A DNA stretch of 64,000 nucleotides from Salipiger thiooxidans. Its GTDB lineage: Bacteria > Pseudomonadota > Alphaproteobacteria > Rhodobacterales > Rhodobacteraceae. The stretch is taken from the NCBI RefSeq assembly GCF_900102075.1, contig NZ_FNAV01000012.1, forward strand, positions 62,001 through 126,000. The letters are read 5' to 3'. The notes below the pieces were generated by a model that saw only the letters and a program-made list of their open reading frames with translations, did not search any database and was not told the origin of the DNA. Made by a program: the position numbers and the translations under genes. Below, one piece after another: positions 46,132 through 56,187 of this stretch. Positions within the stretch are counted from its first letter, which is position 1, and every line of letters begins with the position of its first letter.

Positions 46132-48081
46132 ATGTCGCGCCTCTGGGCCCTCATCTTCCTCATCCTCACGACCTTTCCCGCGGCGGCCCAGCAGGACCGC
46201 CCCCTCGCACAGGCCATGCAGGCCATGCGCGAGGGCAACTGGGCGGCCGCGCTGATCGATTCGCGCGGCGACGGACAGCCCGCGCTCGACGTCATCCTCT
46301 GGAACTACCTGCGCGCCAGCCGCGGCAACGCGGCGCAGGTGATGGACTTCCTCGAGCGCAACCCGGACTGGCCGGGCATGGATTACCTGCGCGAGAAATC
46401 CGAAATCGCGATCTCGGAATCCCGCGACAATGCCATCGTGAAGACCTTTTTCGAGGGCTACCGCCCGCAGACCGGTGCCGGTGCGCTGGCACTGGCCCGT
46501 GCCTATGCCGCCGAGGGCGAGCGCGGCGCCGCCGAGGCCGAGGTGGTGCTGGCATGGCGCACGCTGGCGCTGTCCTCCGAGGAGCGCAGCGCCTTTCTGA
46601 CGCAATGGGGTGACCTGCTGAAGCCGCACCACCAGGCGCGGCTCGACATGGCGCTCTGGCAGGGGTGGGAGGCCAACGCCCGCGCTGTCATGCCGCTGGT
46701 CAGCGATGGCTGGCAGAAGCTCGCGGAGGCCCGCATCGGGTTGCGCGACTCGGTGCCCGGCGTCGACCGCCTGATCGAGGCGGTGCCCGAGACGCTGGCC
46801 GACGATCCGGGCCTCGCCTACGAGCGCTACCTCTGGCGCGTCCGCAAGGGCCGCGACGCCGACGCCATCGCGCTGCTGCTCGAACGCTCGAAGAATGCCG
46901 AGAGCCTCGGCGAGCCCTGGGCCTGGGCCGGGCGCCGCGACAGCCTTGCCCACGAATTGATGCTCGAGGGCAAGTACCGCGAGGCCTATCGCGTGGCCTC
47001 CACTCACCAGATGACCGAGGGGTCGGATTTCGCCGCGCTCGAATGGCTTTCCGGCTACATCGCGCTGCGCTTCCTCGACCAGCCGCAGGTGGCGTTGAAC
47101 CATTTCCGCAGCCATGGCGAGGCGGTCGAATCCCCGATCTCGCGCGGCCGCGCCGGCTACTGGACCGGGCGGGCGCTGGAGGCGCTCGGCGACAAGGAGG
47201 CCGCGCAGCAGGCCTACCGCGAAGGCGCGCGCTGGCAGACCTCGTTCTACGGGCTGCTCGCTGCCGAGAAGGCGGGCACGGGCCCCGATCCCAAGCTCGC
47301 CGGCACCGAGAACTTCCCAGACTGGCGCGAGGCGCCCTTCACCCAATCGAGCGTCTACCAGGCGGCGGTGCTGCTGCTGGCCTCGGGCGAGCTGTCGCTG
47401 GGCGAACGCTTCCTGACCCACCTCGCCGAGGGGCTCGACCGTCAGCAGATCGGCCAGCTTGGCGAGATGCTGGCCGAGCTCGGCCGCCCGCATGTGCAGG
47501 TCATGGTCGGCAAGCGCGCGGCGCAATACGGCATCGAGCTGCCCGGGCCCTACTACGCGCTGCACCCCGATATCTTGAAAACCGAGTTCCCGGTGCCCAA
47601 GGAGCTGGTCCTCTCCATCGCCCGCCGCGAATCCGAATTCGACCCCGAGGTCGTGTCGCATGCCGGTGCGCGCGGCCTGATGCAGCTGATGCCGGGCACC
47701 GCCAAGGAGGTCTCGGGCTGGCTCGACATCGCCTATTCCCATGACGGGCTGACCGCGGATCCGGCCTACAATGCGCGGCTCGGCTCGGCCTATCTCGCGA
47801 GCCTCGCGCGGCGCTTCAACGGCAACGCGGTGATGATGGCGGCGGGCTACAACGCCGGGCCGGGGCGGCCGATCCGCTGGATGGAGCAGTTCGGCGACCC
47901 GCGCAGCGGCGACATCGACGTGGTCGACTGGATCGAGATGATCCCCTTCAACGAGACCCGCAACTACGTGATGCGCGTCACCGAGAGCCTGCCGGTCTAC
48001 CGCGCACGGCTCGGGCGCGACCCGCACCCGGTGCCGTTCAGCCAGGAGCTTGTGGGCAGCACGCTGCTTCCCACCGACTGA
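46132..48081 (+). CDS. Soluble lytic murein transglycosylase (family 1 SLT)
   Basis: The 649-residue periplasmic enzyme cleaves peptidoglycan strands with formation of 1,6-anhydromuramic acid. It has a signal peptide ([15 protein letters not shown]) and a long helical superhelix (about 25-450). The C-terminal SLT domain has the catalytic Glu in [10 protein letters not shown], then [24 protein letters not shown] and [11 protein letters not shown]. The promoter at 46060-46088 and the divergent dapA gene share the same intergenic region. A GC-rich inverted repeat (48094-48124) follows the stop but has no clear T-tract. Confidence 0.93.
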   Translation: MSRLWALIFLILTTFPAAAQQDRPLAQAMQAMREGNWAAALIDSRGDGQPALDVILWNYLRASRGNAAQVMDFLERNPDWPGMDYLREKSEIAISESRDNAIVKTFFEGYRPQTGAGALALARAYAAEGERGAAEAEVVLAWRTLALSSEERSAFLTQWGDLLKPHHQARLDMALWQGWEANARAVMPLVSDGWQKLAEARIGLRDSVPGVDRLIEAVPETLADDPGLAYERYLWRVRKGRDADAIALLLERSKNAESLGEPWAWAGRRDSLAHELMLEGKYREAYRVASTHQMTEGSDFAALEWLSGYIALRFLDQPQVALNHFRSHGEAVESPISRGRAGYWTGRALEALGDKEAAQQAYREGARWQTSFYGLLAAEKAGTGPDPKLAGTENFPDWREAPFTQSSVYQAAVLLLASGELSLGERFLTHLAEGLDRQQIGQLGEMLAELGRPHVQVMVGKRAAQYGIELPGPYYALHPDILKTEFPVPKELVLSIARRESEFDPEVVSHAGARGLMQLMPGTAKEVSGWLDIAYSHDGLTADPAYNARLGSAYLASLARRFNGNAVMMAAGYNAGPGRPIRWMEQFGDPRSGDIDVVDWIEMIPFNETRNYVMRVTESLPVYRARLGRDPHPVPFSQELVGSTLLPTD

Positions 48082-48165
48082 GGTGATCCTTGTCCGCGGC
48101 GTCGCCCTCGGGCCGGCGCCGCGGTTCCATCTGTCACGAAAGAGTTTTCCTGTTCGGGCGCGGCC

Positions 48166-48717
48166 CTAGCAGAGCGCCCGGCGCAGGATCTCGACCGCGC
48201 CCTGGGCGGTCTCGGCGCTCTGCACGTAGTCGAGCAGCGAGCGGTCGGCGAACTCCTCGTCCACCACGTGGTGCAGCAGCGCCTTGAGCGGTCCCCAGAA
48301 CCCCTCGCTGTCGAGCAGCACGATGGGCTTGTCGTGCAGCCCCAGCTGGCGCCACGTCAGCACCTCGAAGAACTCGTCGAGGCTGCCGGCGCCACCGGGC
48401 AGCACCACGATGGCGTCGGCGTTCATCACCATCACCTTCTTGCGCTCGTGCATGGTCTCGGTGACCACGAGGTGGGTCAGGTCGGTCTTGCCGACCTCGC
48501 GCGTCAGCAGGTGGGTGGGGATCACCCCGAAGGTTTCTCCCCCCGCCGCCTGCGCCGCGCGGGCGACGATGCCCATCAGCCCGACGTCGCCGGCACCGTA
48601 GACGAGGCGCCAGTTCTCCGAGGCGATGGCGGTACCGAGCGCCTCGGCGGCATCGGAATAGGCAGCGTCGCGACCCGGGCGGGAGCCGCAATAGACACAG
48701 ACGGACTTGGGGATCAT
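48166..48717 (-). CDS. LOG family protein (TIGR00730-type Rossmann fold)
   Basis: The 183-residue product starts SVCVYCGSRPGRDAAY and carries the LOG signature PGGAGSLDEFFEVLTWRQLG (about 100-119). Members of this family hydrolyse nucleoside monophosphates, and some make cytokinins. The exact substrate in bacteria is uncertain. The ATG at 48717 is divergent from the LysM gene start, with 102 bp between them. Confidence 0.88.
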   Translation of the reverse strand: MIPKSVCVYCGSRPGRDAAYSDAAEALGTAIASENWRLVYGAGDVGLMGIVARAAQAAGGETFGVIPTHLLTREVGKTDLTHLVVTETMHERKKVMVMNADAIVVLPGGAGSLDEFFEVLTWRQLGLHDKPIVLLDSEGFWGPLKALLHHVVDEEFADRSLLDYVQSAETAQGAVEILRRALC

Positions 48718-48743
48718 GATGAAGACTCGGTCAAATTGCCGTT

Positions 48744-48772
48744 TTGACCGGTGATAACGGGATTGTTATACG
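48744..48772 (+). promoter_or_regulatory. Probable sigma-70 promoter of the LysM gene
   Basis: TTGACC (48744-48749) and TATACG (48767-48772) are separated by exactly 17 bp. Transcription would begin near 48779, so the message would open with the hairpin CGTGCCGC/GCGGCACG (48781-48799) before the ATG at 48820. Confidence 0.65.
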
Positions 48773-48819
48773 TTCTCAACCGTGCCGCATCGCGGCACGC
48801 CGGGGACACAAGGCAGAAA

Positions 48820-50136
48820 ATGACGACACGGGCACTGGGCTGGCTGATCTTGGGCGTGGTTGCGCTCACCGCGATACTGTATCTGGGCGACATCATCGGC
48901 CCCGGGGCGGACCCCGTGTCACAGCCTTCGCCCGAGGTCGTGCCCGAGCCCGCCCCGGCTCAGGCCAGCGTCGCGAGCGATGCGCCCGCCGACGCACCCG
49001 TCCTCTCCGACGACGCCCCCGAGGCGATGACCGAGGCGCCCGCGCTTCCCGATGCCGCTCAGCCGGTGGCGGAGGCCGCCCCCGCGGCGCCCGCCGCCTC
49101 CGACCCTGCGCCCGGGACCGGGGCCGTCGCCGCGCCCGCGGCGCCGCGCTTCGACCTGGTGCGCACCGATCCCGGCGGCCAGACGCTGGTCGCGGGCAGC
49201 GCCGCGCCCGGCGCCGAGATATCGGTGCTGCTCGACGGCGAACTGCAGCCTGCCGCCTCTGTCGACCGTTCCGGCCGCTTCGCGCTCTTCCTGGACGTGC
49301 CGCCCTCGGCCACGCCGCGGGTGCTGCGCCTGCGCATGACCATGGACGGACAGGAGGTCGTCTCCGACGACGAGGTGATCCTCGCACCGCCCGCCGGCGC
49401 CGAGACGGCGAAGGCCCTGGCCCTGGCCAAGCCAGAAACGGACTCCCCCGGGGCCTCCGCCGAGGCGCCGACAGCACTCCCGAGCCTCGACGACGCGGTC
49501 GCCCCCGACACCGCGGCCCAAGCCACCGGCACCACGCCCCAGACCGCCGGGCCCGCAGCGGCTGCAACCGAGCCCCCCGATGACCCCTCGGACAACACTC
49601 AGGCCCCCGCGGTGCTGCTCTCGACCGCCGAGGGCGTCGAGGTCATGCAGCCCGCAGCGCCCGCGATGCCGGACCAGGTCGCGATCGACGCCATCACCTA
49701 CGGCGACAGCGGCGAGGTCACCCTCTCGGGCCGCGGCACCGCGTCTTCGGAACTGCGCATCTACCTCGACAACCGCCCCGTCGCCCGTGCCGACGTGCCC
49801 GGGACCGGGCGCTGGCAGGCCGAGCTTCCGGCGATCGAGACCGGCACCTACACGCTGCGGGTCGACGAGATCGACGCGCAGGGCACGGTCGCTTCCCGCG
49901 CCGAAAGCCCGTTCCTGCGCGAGGACCCGGCCAAGCTCGCCGCCGCCGGCGAGGCGGTGGACGCGGGCGCGCCGCTCCGCGTGGTCACCGTCCAGCCCGG
50001 CCACACGCTCTGGGCACTGGCCCGCGACCGTTACGGCGAGGGCACGGCCTATGTGAAGCTCTTCGAGGCCAACCGCGGCCAGATCCGCAATCCCGACCTG
50101 ATCTACCCGGGACAGGTCTTCGACATGCCGGACTGA
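48820..50136 (+). CDS. LysM peptidoglycan-binding domain protein, membrane anchored
   Basis: The 438-residue product has one N-terminal membrane helix (WLILGVVALTAILYLGDII). A long acidic Pro/Ala-rich region and two Ig-like segments follow (EISVLLDGELQPAASVDRSG and ELRIYLDNRPVARADVPGTG). A C-terminal LysM domain runs from about residue 382 to the end (VQPGHTLWALARDRYGEG, then NPDLIYPGQVFDMP). It probably spans the inner membrane and binds the cell wall. Function beyond peptidoglycan binding is unknown. The start at 48820 is chosen because the hydrophobic helix begins there. Confidence 0.85.
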   Translation: MTTRALGWLILGVVALTAILYLGDIIGPGADPVSQPSPEVVPEPAPAQASVASDAPADAPVLSDDAPEAMTEAPALPDAAQPVAEAAPAAPAASDPAPGTGAVAAPAAPRFDLVRTDPGGQTLVAGSAAPGAEISVLLDGELQPAASVDRSGRFALFLDVPPSATPRVLRLRMTMDGQEVVSDDEVILAPPAGAETAKALALAKPETDSPGASAEAPTALPSLDDAVAPDTAAQATGTTPQTAGPAAAATEPPDDPSDNTQAPAVLLSTAEGVEVMQPAAPAMPDQVAIDAITYGDSGEVTLSGRGTASSELRIYLDNRPVARADVPGTGRWQAELPAIETGTYTLRVDEIDAQGTVASRAESPFLREDPAKLAAAGEAVDAGAPLRVVTVQPGHTLWALARDRYGEGTAYVKLFEANRGQIRNPDLIYPGQVFDMPD

Positions 50137-50165
50137 CCCCGGCCGCCCCGGAACCACGGTCCGCC

Positions 50166-50230
50166 CTTCATCTTGCCAGATAAACTCCGGGGTGAATTGG
50201 CGCGCAGCGCCAAGAGGGGCAGCGCCCCTT
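50166..50230. repeat. Dispersed intergenic hairpin repeat, copy F
   Basis: CTTCATCTTGCC, AGATAAACTCCGGGG, TGAA, the hairpin TTGGCGC/GCGCCAA and GGGGCAGCGCCCC follow one another. The variable hairpin differs from copies A, B and E while both ends are conserved. It begins 29 bp after the LysM gene. Confidence 0.8.
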
Positions 50231-50565
50231 CCTCCCGCGCCACCGGCGCAGCGATCCGACATCACCCCGGTGTCCTCGTGCGCGGTTATCGGCTGTGATC
50301 GCGCACCAGGGGTTGGGCCCCGGGGGCAAGCCGCCGCCATTCGCCGCGAGGTCGGAGGGCACCCTCGCGCCACGCCCCGAACGTCGCAAATCCGTGCCAG
50401 CCTCAAACGGCCCGGACCCACACAGCCTCCTCCCCGCACGCCGCGCAATGCATGACCACACCACCGCGTCCCGAACCCCGCACCATCCCCCGACCTCCCG
50501 CCATCGCTGGCAACCGGCCGCCGCTCGGGGTAAGCGTCGGGGCAGCCACCGCCGAGGACGCCAGG
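50231..50565. other. Gap before the ABC transporter gene
   Basis: About 335 bp with no independent gene I can support. The ABC transporter frame is open back to an ATG at 50452, but residues before 50566 are Pro-rich and unlike the family. No convincing promoter hexamers were found, and the only notable sequence is the repeat just upstream. Confidence 0.4.
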
Positions 50566-52374
50566 ATGCCGCCCGAGACCACCACCGAGATCGCCACCAG
50601 CGAACGCCGCTCGGGCTGGCGCACCATCCGCCGCGTCGGCCCCTATCTCTGGCCCGACGGGCAGGCCTGGGTGAAGCGCCGGGTGGTGATCGCGCTGCTC
50701 TTCCTGCTCTGTGCCAAGCTCATCGCCGTGGGCACGCCGATCCTCTACAAGGACGCGGTGGACGAGCTCTCGGGCGAGGTCTCGGACCTGATGCTGGGCG
50801 CGGTGGGGCTGACCGTGGCCTATGGCGTGGCGCGTCTGATGACCGTGGGCTTCCAGCAACTCCGCGATGCCGTCTTCGCCCGCGTCGGCCAGCGCGCCCT
50901 GCGGCGTCTGGCGCTCGAGACCTTCACCCACATCCACCGGCTCAGCCTGCGCTACCACATCACCCGCAAGACCGGCGGGCTGTCGCGGATCATCGAGCGC
51001 GGCGTCAAGGGCGTCGAGTTCCTGCTGCGCTTCCTGCTGTTCAGCGTGGGCCCGCTGATCGTCGAGCTCGCGCTGATCGCGGGCGTGCTCTACGTGCTCT
51101 TCGACGTGTCCTACCTCGCGGTCGTGGTGCTGACCATCGCGCTCTATGTCTGGTTCACCTTCAAGGTCACCGAATGGCGCGTGCGGCTGCGCCGGACGAT
51201 GAACGAGCAGGACACCGACGCCAACCAGAAGGCCATCGACAGCCTGCTGAACTTCGAGACCGTCAAGTATTTCGGCGCCGAGGACCGCGAGGCCAGCCGC
51301 TACGACGCCGCCATGCGCGGCTACGAGGCGGCGGCGGTGAAGACCACGACCTCGCTCGCCTTCCTCAACTTCGGCCAGTCTCTCCTGATCACCGCCGGGC
51401 TCGTGATCGTCATGGTGATGGCGGCGCTGGGCGTGCAGCGGGGCGATCTCACCGTGGGCGATTTCGTCATGGTCAACGCCTACATGATCCAGATCACCAT
51501 GCCGCTGAACTTCCTCGGCACGGTCTACCGCGAGATCCGGCAGAGCCTCGTCGACATGGGCCAGATGTTCGACCTGCTCGACCAGCCCGAGGAGGTTACC
51601 GACCGTCCCGGCGCGCCCGCCATCGCGGTCCGGGGCGGGGTGGTGCAGTTCGACGACGTGCGCTTCGGCTACGAGGCGGCGCGGCCGATCCTCAAGGGCG
51701 TGTCGCTGACCGTCGGGGCGGGCCAGAACGTGGCCCTCGTGGGGCCGTCGGGCTCGGGCAAGTCGACCATCGGGCGGCTGCTCTTCCGCTTCTACGATGT
51801 GCAGGGCGGCGCGATCCGCATCGACGGGCAGGATCTGCGCGAGGTCACGCAGGAGAGCCTGCACGCGGCCATCGGCGTGGTGCCGCAGGACACGGTGCTG
51901 TTCAACGACACCATCCGCTACAACATCGGCTACGGCCGCGACGGCGCCACCGAGGACGAGATCGTGGCCGCCGCGCGGGCCGCGCAGATCCACGACTTCA
52001 TCCGGAGCCTGCCGGAGGGCTATGACACCCAGGTGGGGGAGCGCGGGCTGAAGCTCTCGGGCGGCGAGAAGCAGCGCGTGGGCATCGCCCGGACCCTGCT
52101 CAAGAACCCTCCGATCCTGCTGCTCGACGAGGCGACCTCGGCGCTCGACACCGAGACCGAGGCCGAGATCCAGACCGCGCTGAAGCGCGCGGGCGAGGGC
52201 CGCACGGTGATCACGATCGCGCACCGGCTCTCGACCATTGCCGATGCGGACCGCATCGTGGTGCTCGAGAAAGGGCTGGTCGTCGAGGAGGGCACTCACG
52301 AGGCGCTGCTGGCGCGCGAGGGGCGCTACGCGCAGCTCTGGGCGCGGCAGCAGGCGGATCGCGACGCGGCCTGA
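50566..52374 (+). CDS. ABC transporter, ATP-binding/permease protein (Atm1/HMT1 type exporter)
   Basis: The 602-residue half-transporter has an N-terminal six-helix membrane domain and a C-terminal nucleotide-binding domain. This has Walker [10 protein letters not shown], signature LSGGEKQR, Walker [11 protein letters not shown] and the H-loop IAHRLST. The segments [14 protein letters not shown] and [13 protein letters not shown] are typical of the Atm1 group, which exports glutathione-linked sulfur or metal conjugates and supports iron-sulfur metabolism and heavy-metal tolerance. The start is uncertain: 50566 is preferred, but an in-frame ATG at 50452 is possible. Confidence 0.87.
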   Translation: MPPETTTEIATSERRSGWRTIRRVGPYLWPDGQAWVKRRVVIALLFLLCAKLIAVGTPILYKDAVDELSGEVSDLMLGAVGLTVAYGVARLMTVGFQQLRDAVFARVGQRALRRLALETFTHIHRLSLRYHITRKTGGLSRIIERGVKGVEFLLRFLLFSVGPLIVELALIAGVLYVLFDVSYLAVVVLTIALYVWFTFKVTEWRVRLRRTMNEQDTDANQKAIDSLLNFETVKYFGAEDREASRYDAAMRGYEAAAVKTTTSLAFLNFGQSLLITAGLVIVMVMAALGVQRGDLTVGDFVMVNAYMIQITMPLNFLGTVYREIRQSLVDMGQMFDLLDQPEEVTDRPGAPAIAVRGGVVQFDDVRFGYEAARPILKGVSLTVGAGQNVALVGPSGSGKSTIGRLLFRFYDVQGGAIRIDGQDLREVTQESLHAAIGVVPQDTVLFNDTIRYNIGYGRDGATEDEIVAAARAAQIHDFIRSLPEGYDTQVGERGLKLSGGEKQRVGIARTLLKNPPILLLDEATSALDTETEAEIQTALKRAGEGRTVITIAHRLSTIADADRIVVLEKGLVVEEGTHEALLAREGRYAQLWARQQADRDAA

Positions 52375-52440
52375 CGCGGCAGAGTCCCGGTCCGGGCTGC
52401 GGGTCTGCTGGCGGAATTGGTCAATTATCCTGACCGCACT

Positions 52441-52458
52441 TGTTTCCGATCGGAAACA
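52441..52458. promoter_or_regulatory. 18-bp perfect palindrome upstream of malate synthase G
   Basis: TGTTTCCGATCGGAAACA is a perfect palindrome centred on GATC, 55 bp before the glcB start codon. Directly upstream GGTCA (52419-52423) and TGACC (52431-52435) form a second, interrupted repeat. Its length and position suit a dimeric regulator of the glyoxylate bypass; the protein is unknown. Confidence 0.5.
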
Positions 52459-52513
52459 TGCCTACAGGTCAGGAAACTTCGATTCCGCTCCAATACCCAG
52501 AGGGAGGCCCGCC

Positions 52514-54658
52514 ATGAGCGACCGCATCACCCGAAACGGTCTTCAGATTGACCCCGTCCTGTTCGATTTCATCGAGGAAAAGGCGCTTCCCGGCAGTGGC
52601 GTGACGCCCGAGACCTTCTGGGAGAAGCTGTCACAGCTGGCGCACGAGTTCGGCCCGCGCAACGCGGCGCTGCTCGAGACGCGCGACCGCATCCAGTCGC
52701 AGATCGACGCCTGGCATCTCGAGCGCAAGGGCGAGCCGCATGACGCCGCCGCCTACCGCGCCTTCCTCGAGGAGATCGGCTACATCGTCCCCGAGGGCGA
52801 TGATTTCGTCATCGAGACCCGGAACACCGATCCCGAGTTCGCCGCCGTGCCCGGCCCGCAGCTGGTGGTGCCGATCACCAATGCCCGCTACGCGCTGAAC
52901 GCGGCCAACGCGCGCTGGGGCTCGCTCTACGACGCCTTCTACGGCACCGACGCCATGGGCTCGCTGCCGCCGAAGGGCGGCTTCGACATGGGCCGCGCCG
53001 GCGAGGTCGTCGCCAGGGCCAAGGCCTTCCTCGACGAGACCTTCCCGGTCAACGGCGGCAGCCATGCCGGCGCCGACGGCTACACGGTCGAGGGCGGGAC
53101 CCTGCGCGTCGCCGGCAAGCCGCTGCTGAGCCCGTCGCAATTCGCCGGCTACCGCGGCTCGGCCGAGGCGCCCGAGGCGATCCTGCTGCGCAACAACGGC
53201 CTGCACGTCGAGCTGGTCATCGACCGCGACCACTTCATCGGCAAGACCGATCCGGCCGGGCTTGCAGACGTGCTGATGGAAGCCGCGGTCTCGGCCATCA
53301 TGGATTGCGAGGATTCGGTCGCCTGCGTCGATGCCGAGGACAAGGCGCTGGCCTATGGCAACTGGCTCGGCCTGATGAAGGGCGATCTCGAGGACAGTTT
53401 CGAGAAGGGCGGCAAGACCGTCACCCGCAGCCTGCACGCCGACCGCGTCTACACCGCGCCGGACGGCTCGGAGCTGGTGCTCAAGGGCCGCTCGATGATG
53501 CTGGTGCGCAACGTCGGCCACCTGATGACCAACCCCGCGATCCTGCTCGAGGACGGCTCGGAGATCTTCGAGGGGCTGATGGACGCGATGGTGACCACGC
53601 TCATCGCCAAGCACGACCTTGCGAAGTCGGACGGGGCTCGCAACTCGGTCGAGGGCTCGGTCTACGTGGTGAAGCCCAAGATGCACGGCCCCGAGGAAGT
53701 GGGCTTCGCCGACGCGATCTTCAGCTTCGTCGAAGAGGCGCTGGGGCTGCCGCAATACACGGTGAAGCTCGGCATCATGGATGAGGAGCGCCGCACCAGC
53801 GTGAACCTCAAGGAATGCATCCGTGCCGCGAAGCACCGGGTGGCCTTCATCAACACCGGCTTCCTCGACCGCACCGGCGACGAGATGCACACCTCGATGG
53901 AAGCGGGCGCGATGTTGCGCAAGGGCGACATCAAGAACACCGCCTGGATTGCCTCCTACGAGGACCGCAACGTCGACATCGGCCTCGCCTGCGGCCTGCG
54001 CGGCAAGGCGCAGATCGGCAAGGGCATGTGGGCGATGCCGGACCTGATGGCGGACATGCTGAAGGCCAAGATCGGCCATCCGAAGGCCGGCGCAAACTGC
54101 GCCTGGGTGCCGTCGCCGACCGCGGCCACGCTGCACGCGCTGCACTACCACGCGGTGGATGTGCTGGCGCGCCAGGCCGAGATCGCCGAGGCCGGTCCGC
54201 GCGGCACGCTCGAGGATCTGCTGACCATCCCGGTGGCGCAGGGCGCGAACTGGTCCGAGGACGAGATCCGCGAGGAGATCGAGAACAATGCGCAGGGCAT
54301 CCTTGGTTACGTGGTGCGCTGGGTCGACCAGGGCGTCGGCTGCTCGAAGGTGCCGGACATCCATGACGTGGGCCTGATGGAGGACCGCGCCACCTGCCGG
54401 ATCTCGTCGCAGCACCTGGCCAACTGGCTGCACCACGGCGTGGTCTCGCAGGACGAGGTGATGTCGGTGATGAAGCGCATGGCCGAGGTGGTGGACCGCC
54501 AGAACGCGGGCGACACGGCCTACGTGCCGATGGCTCCGGGCTATGACGGCTTGGCCTTCAAGGCAGCTTGCGATCTGGTGTTCGAGGGACGGGTGCAACC
54601 GTCGGGTTACACCGAGCCGGTCCTGCACCGTCGCCGGCTGGAGCTGAAGGCCGGCTGA
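52514..54658 (+). CDS. glcB: Malate synthase G
   Basis: Malate synthase G condenses glyoxylate and acetyl-CoA to malate. The 714-residue protein (family about 720) shows the G-type segments [49 protein letters not shown] and [12 protein letters not shown]. The C-terminal region holds the catalytic Asp near [27 protein letters not shown] ribosome-binding site lies at 52502-52507. A GlcG/HbpS-type gene follows, which echoes the glc operon of other bacteria, where glcG lies beside glcB. Confidence 0.95.
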   Translation: MSDRITRNGLQIDPVLFDFIEEKALPGSGVTPETFWEKLSQLAHEFGPRNAALLETRDRIQSQIDAWHLERKGEPHDAAAYRAFLEEIGYIVPEGDDFVIETRNTDPEFAAVPGPQLVVPITNARYALNAANARWGSLYDAFYGTDAMGSLPPKGGFDMGRAGEVVARAKAFLDETFPVNGGSHAGADGYTVEGGTLRVAGKPLLSPSQFAGYRGSAEAPEAILLRNNGLHVELVIDRDHFIGKTDPAGLADVLMEAAVSAIMDCEDSVACVDAEDKALAYGNWLGLMKGDLEDSFEKGGKTVTRSLHADRVYTAPDGSELVLKGRSMMLVRNVGHLMTNPAILLEDGSEIFEGLMDAMVTTLIAKHDLAKSDGARNSVEGSVYVVKPKMHGPEEVGFADAIFSFVEEALGLPQYTVKLGIMDEERRTSVNLKECIRAAKHRVAFINTGFLDRTGDEMHTSMEAGAMLRKGDIKNTAWIASYEDRNVDIGLACGLRGKAQIGKGMWAMPDLMADMLKAKIGHPKAGANCAWVPSPTAATLHALHYHAVDVLARQAEIAEAGPRGTLEDLLTIPVAQGANWSEDEIREEIENNAQGILGYVVRWVDQGVGCSKVPDIHDVGLMEDRATCRISSQHLANWLHHGVVSQDEVMSVMKRMAEVVDRQNAGDTAYVPMAPGYDGLAFKAACDLVFEGRVQPSGYTEPVLHRRRLELKAG

Positions 54659-54721
54659 GGGCTGGCTGCAGGCCGGTTGAGGGCCGGTTGAGGGATTGCG
54701 CCGCGGGCTGCGCCCGCGTCG

Positions 54722-54751
54722 CCCGGCGCCTGCCTTGCGGCAGGCGCCGGG
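54722..54751. terminator. 13-bp hairpin after malate synthase G
   Basis: CCCGGCGCCTGCC (54722-54734) and GGCAGGCGCCGGG (54739-54751) form a perfect 13-bp stem with a TTGC loop, 63 bp after the glcB stop. No T-tract follows; it directly precedes repeat copy G and may act with it as a transcript end. Confidence 0.5.
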
Positions 54752-54752
54752 T

Positions 54753-54816
54753 GGGGGCTCTGCCCCCTCTGCGGCTGCGCCGCATTCACCCCCGGAGTTT
54801 GCCGGGCAAGATGAAG
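54753..54816. repeat. Dispersed intergenic hairpin repeat, copy G
   Basis: In the plus direction it has GGGGGC/GCCCCC (54753-54767) and the hairpin GCGGC/GCCGC (54771-54783). It then reads ACCCCCGGAGTTTGCCGGGCAAGATGAAG, the reverse orientation of the box at the start of copies A, E and F. It fills the gap between glcB and the GlcG/HbpS gene. Confidence 0.8.
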
Positions 54817-54912
54817 AGCGCGGCGGTCCGGCTGTTCCGGGGTGCCGCCGATGGAACGCGGGGGGCGCTGTTGCGGCATGCCCCCGGAGTGGACGAGACA
54901 AGGAGAGATGAC

Positions 54913-55341
54913 ATGGCTGGACTGACGCTGAGCCGCGCGCGGGTGATGATCCGCAAGACCCTCGAGAAGGGCAAGGAAATGGACATGAACCCGCTGTCGG
55001 TGGTGGTGCTGGACGCGGGCGGCAACGTCATCGCCTTCGAACGCCAGGACGGGGCGAGCCCGGGCCGGTTCCAGATCGCCCACGGCAAGGCCTACGGGTC
55101 GATCATGCTGGGGATTCCGGGCAGCGCACAGATGGCGCGCGCTGAGTCACAGGCCTATTTCATCGCCGCCGCCAACGGCGCCTTCGGTGGCTCGCTGATC
55201 CCGGTGCCGGGCGGCGTTCTTGTCAAGGATTCCAAGGGCCGGGTGCTCGGGGCGCTGGGTGTGACCGGCGACAGCTCGGACAACGACGCGGCTGCCGCGA
55301 AAGCGGGCGTCGAGGCAGCGGGGCTGGTCGCCGCGGTCTGA
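54913..55341 (+). CDS. GlcG/HbpS family protein (heme-binding-like)
   Basis: The 142-residue protein has the GlcG/HbpS pattern: LTLSRARVMIRKTLEKGKEM, PLSVVVLDAGGNVIAFERQD, GGSLIPVPGGVLVKDSKGRVLGALGVTGDSSDNDAAAAKAG. HbpS proteins bind heme in streptomycetes, while glcG in Escherichia coli is part of the glycolate operon. There is no signal peptide. Its place behind malate synthase G supports a glyoxylate or glycolate link, but the gap of 254 bp with a repeat and hairpin means separate transcription is possible. Confidence 0.82.
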   Translation: MAGLTLSRARVMIRKTLEKGKEMDMNPLSVVVLDAGGNVIAFERQDGASPGRFQIAHGKAYGSIMLGIPGSAQMARAESQAYFIAAANGAFGGSLIPVPGGVLVKDSKGRVLGALGVTGDSSDNDAAAAKAGVEAAGLVAAV

Positions 55342-55356
55342 GCAACCTTTCGAAAA

Positions 55357-55393
55357 GCTTGCTGCTGCACTATCTTGCAGTGCAGCAGCAAGC
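55357..55393. promoter_or_regulatory. 15-bp perfect inverted repeat ahead of the amidotransferase gene
   Basis: GCTTGCTGCTGCACT (55357-55371) and AGTGCAGCAGCAAGC (55379-55393) are exact complements separated by ATCTTGC. It ends 14 bp before the ATG at 55408, overlapping the ribosome-binding region, and no T-tract follows. It could be a protein operator or an RNA hairpin that blocks translation. Confidence 0.55.
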
Positions 55394-55407
55394 GAGAAGA
55401 GGCTTTC

Positions 55408-56187
55408 ATGACCCGCCCAGTCGTCGGCATCATCGGCAACCAGCACCTGTTGAACGACAGCTATCCCGCCCATGCCGGGGGCGAGATGAATACCGAGGCC
55501 GTGGCCTGCGTGTCCGGGTGCCTGCCTCTCCTGATCGCGGCCGACCCACGATTCGTCACTGTCGACGAGTTGATGGAGGTCTGCGACGGCTTCCTCCTGA
55601 CCGGCGGACGGCCCAACGTGCACCCCGAGGAATACGGCGAGGAGCCGACCGAGGCGCATGGCGCCTTCGACCGTGCCCGCGATGCCATCGTGTTGCCGCT
55701 GGTGCGGCAGTGCGTCGAGCGCGGGCAGCCGTTCCTCGGCATCTGCCGCGGGTTCCAGGAGGTGAACGTGGCCATGGGCGGCACGCTCTATCCCGAGATC
55801 CGCGATCTTCCCGGACGGATGAACCACCGCATGCCGCCCGACGGCACGCTGGAGGAGAAGTTCGCGCTGCGCCACAAGGTCTCGCTGGCGGAGGGCGGTT
55901 GTTTCCACCGGCTCTTCGGTGCGCCCGAGGTGATGACCAACACGCTGCACGGGCAGGGGATCAAGCGCCCCGGAGCCCGCATCGAGATCGAGGGTTTCGC
56001 GCCGGACGGCACGCCCGAGGCGCTCTACGTGAAGGGCGCGCCCGGGTTCACCATGTCGGTGCAGTGGCACCCGGAGTGGGACGCGGCCAACGACCCGGTG
56101 TCGCGGCCGCTCTTCGAGGCCTTCGGCACCGCGGTTCGCGAGTTCGCGGCGGCGCGGCGACGGGCGCCGCAGCGGATCTCGGCCTGA
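55408..56187 (+). CDS. Gamma-glutamyl-gamma-aminobutyrate hydrolase family protein (class I glutamine amidotransferase-like)
   Basis: The 259-residue protein has the peptidase C26/PuuD pattern. It starts with RPVVGIIGNQHLLNDSYPAH, has the glycine-rich DGFLLTGGRPNVHPEEYG, the nucleophile elbow LGICRGFQEVNVAMGG with the Cys, and the catalytic His in SVQWHPEWD. Relatives hydrolyse gamma-glutamyl-GABA in putrescine degradation or related amides. No other putrescine gene is close, so the substrate is open. A 15-bp perfect inverted repeat lies directly upstream. Confidence 0.88.
   Translation: MTRPVVGIIGNQHLLNDSYPAHAGGEMNTEAVACVSGCLPLLIAADPRFVTVDELMEVCDGFLLTGGRPNVHPEEYGEEPTEAHGAFDRARDAIVLPLVRQCVERGQPFLGICRGFQEVNVAMGGTLYPEIRDLPGRMNHRMPPDGTLEEKFALRHKVSLAEGGCFHRLFGAPEVMTNTLHGQGIKRPGARIEIEGFAPDGTPEALYVKGAPGFTMSVQWHPEWDAANDPVSRPLFEAFGTAVREFAAARRRAPQRISA

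Noticed and set aside
48919-52299. Minus-strand open frame of 1126 codons antisense to the LysM and ABC transporter genes
   Set aside because: It lies opposite two clear genes, has no family motif and shows the His/Gly/Arg-rich composition of antisense frames in G+C-rich DNA.
54650-54695. Short tandem pattern around GGCCGGTTGAG after glcB
   Set aside because: Only three to four imperfect units, partly inside the coding end; too short and degenerate to call a repeat feature.
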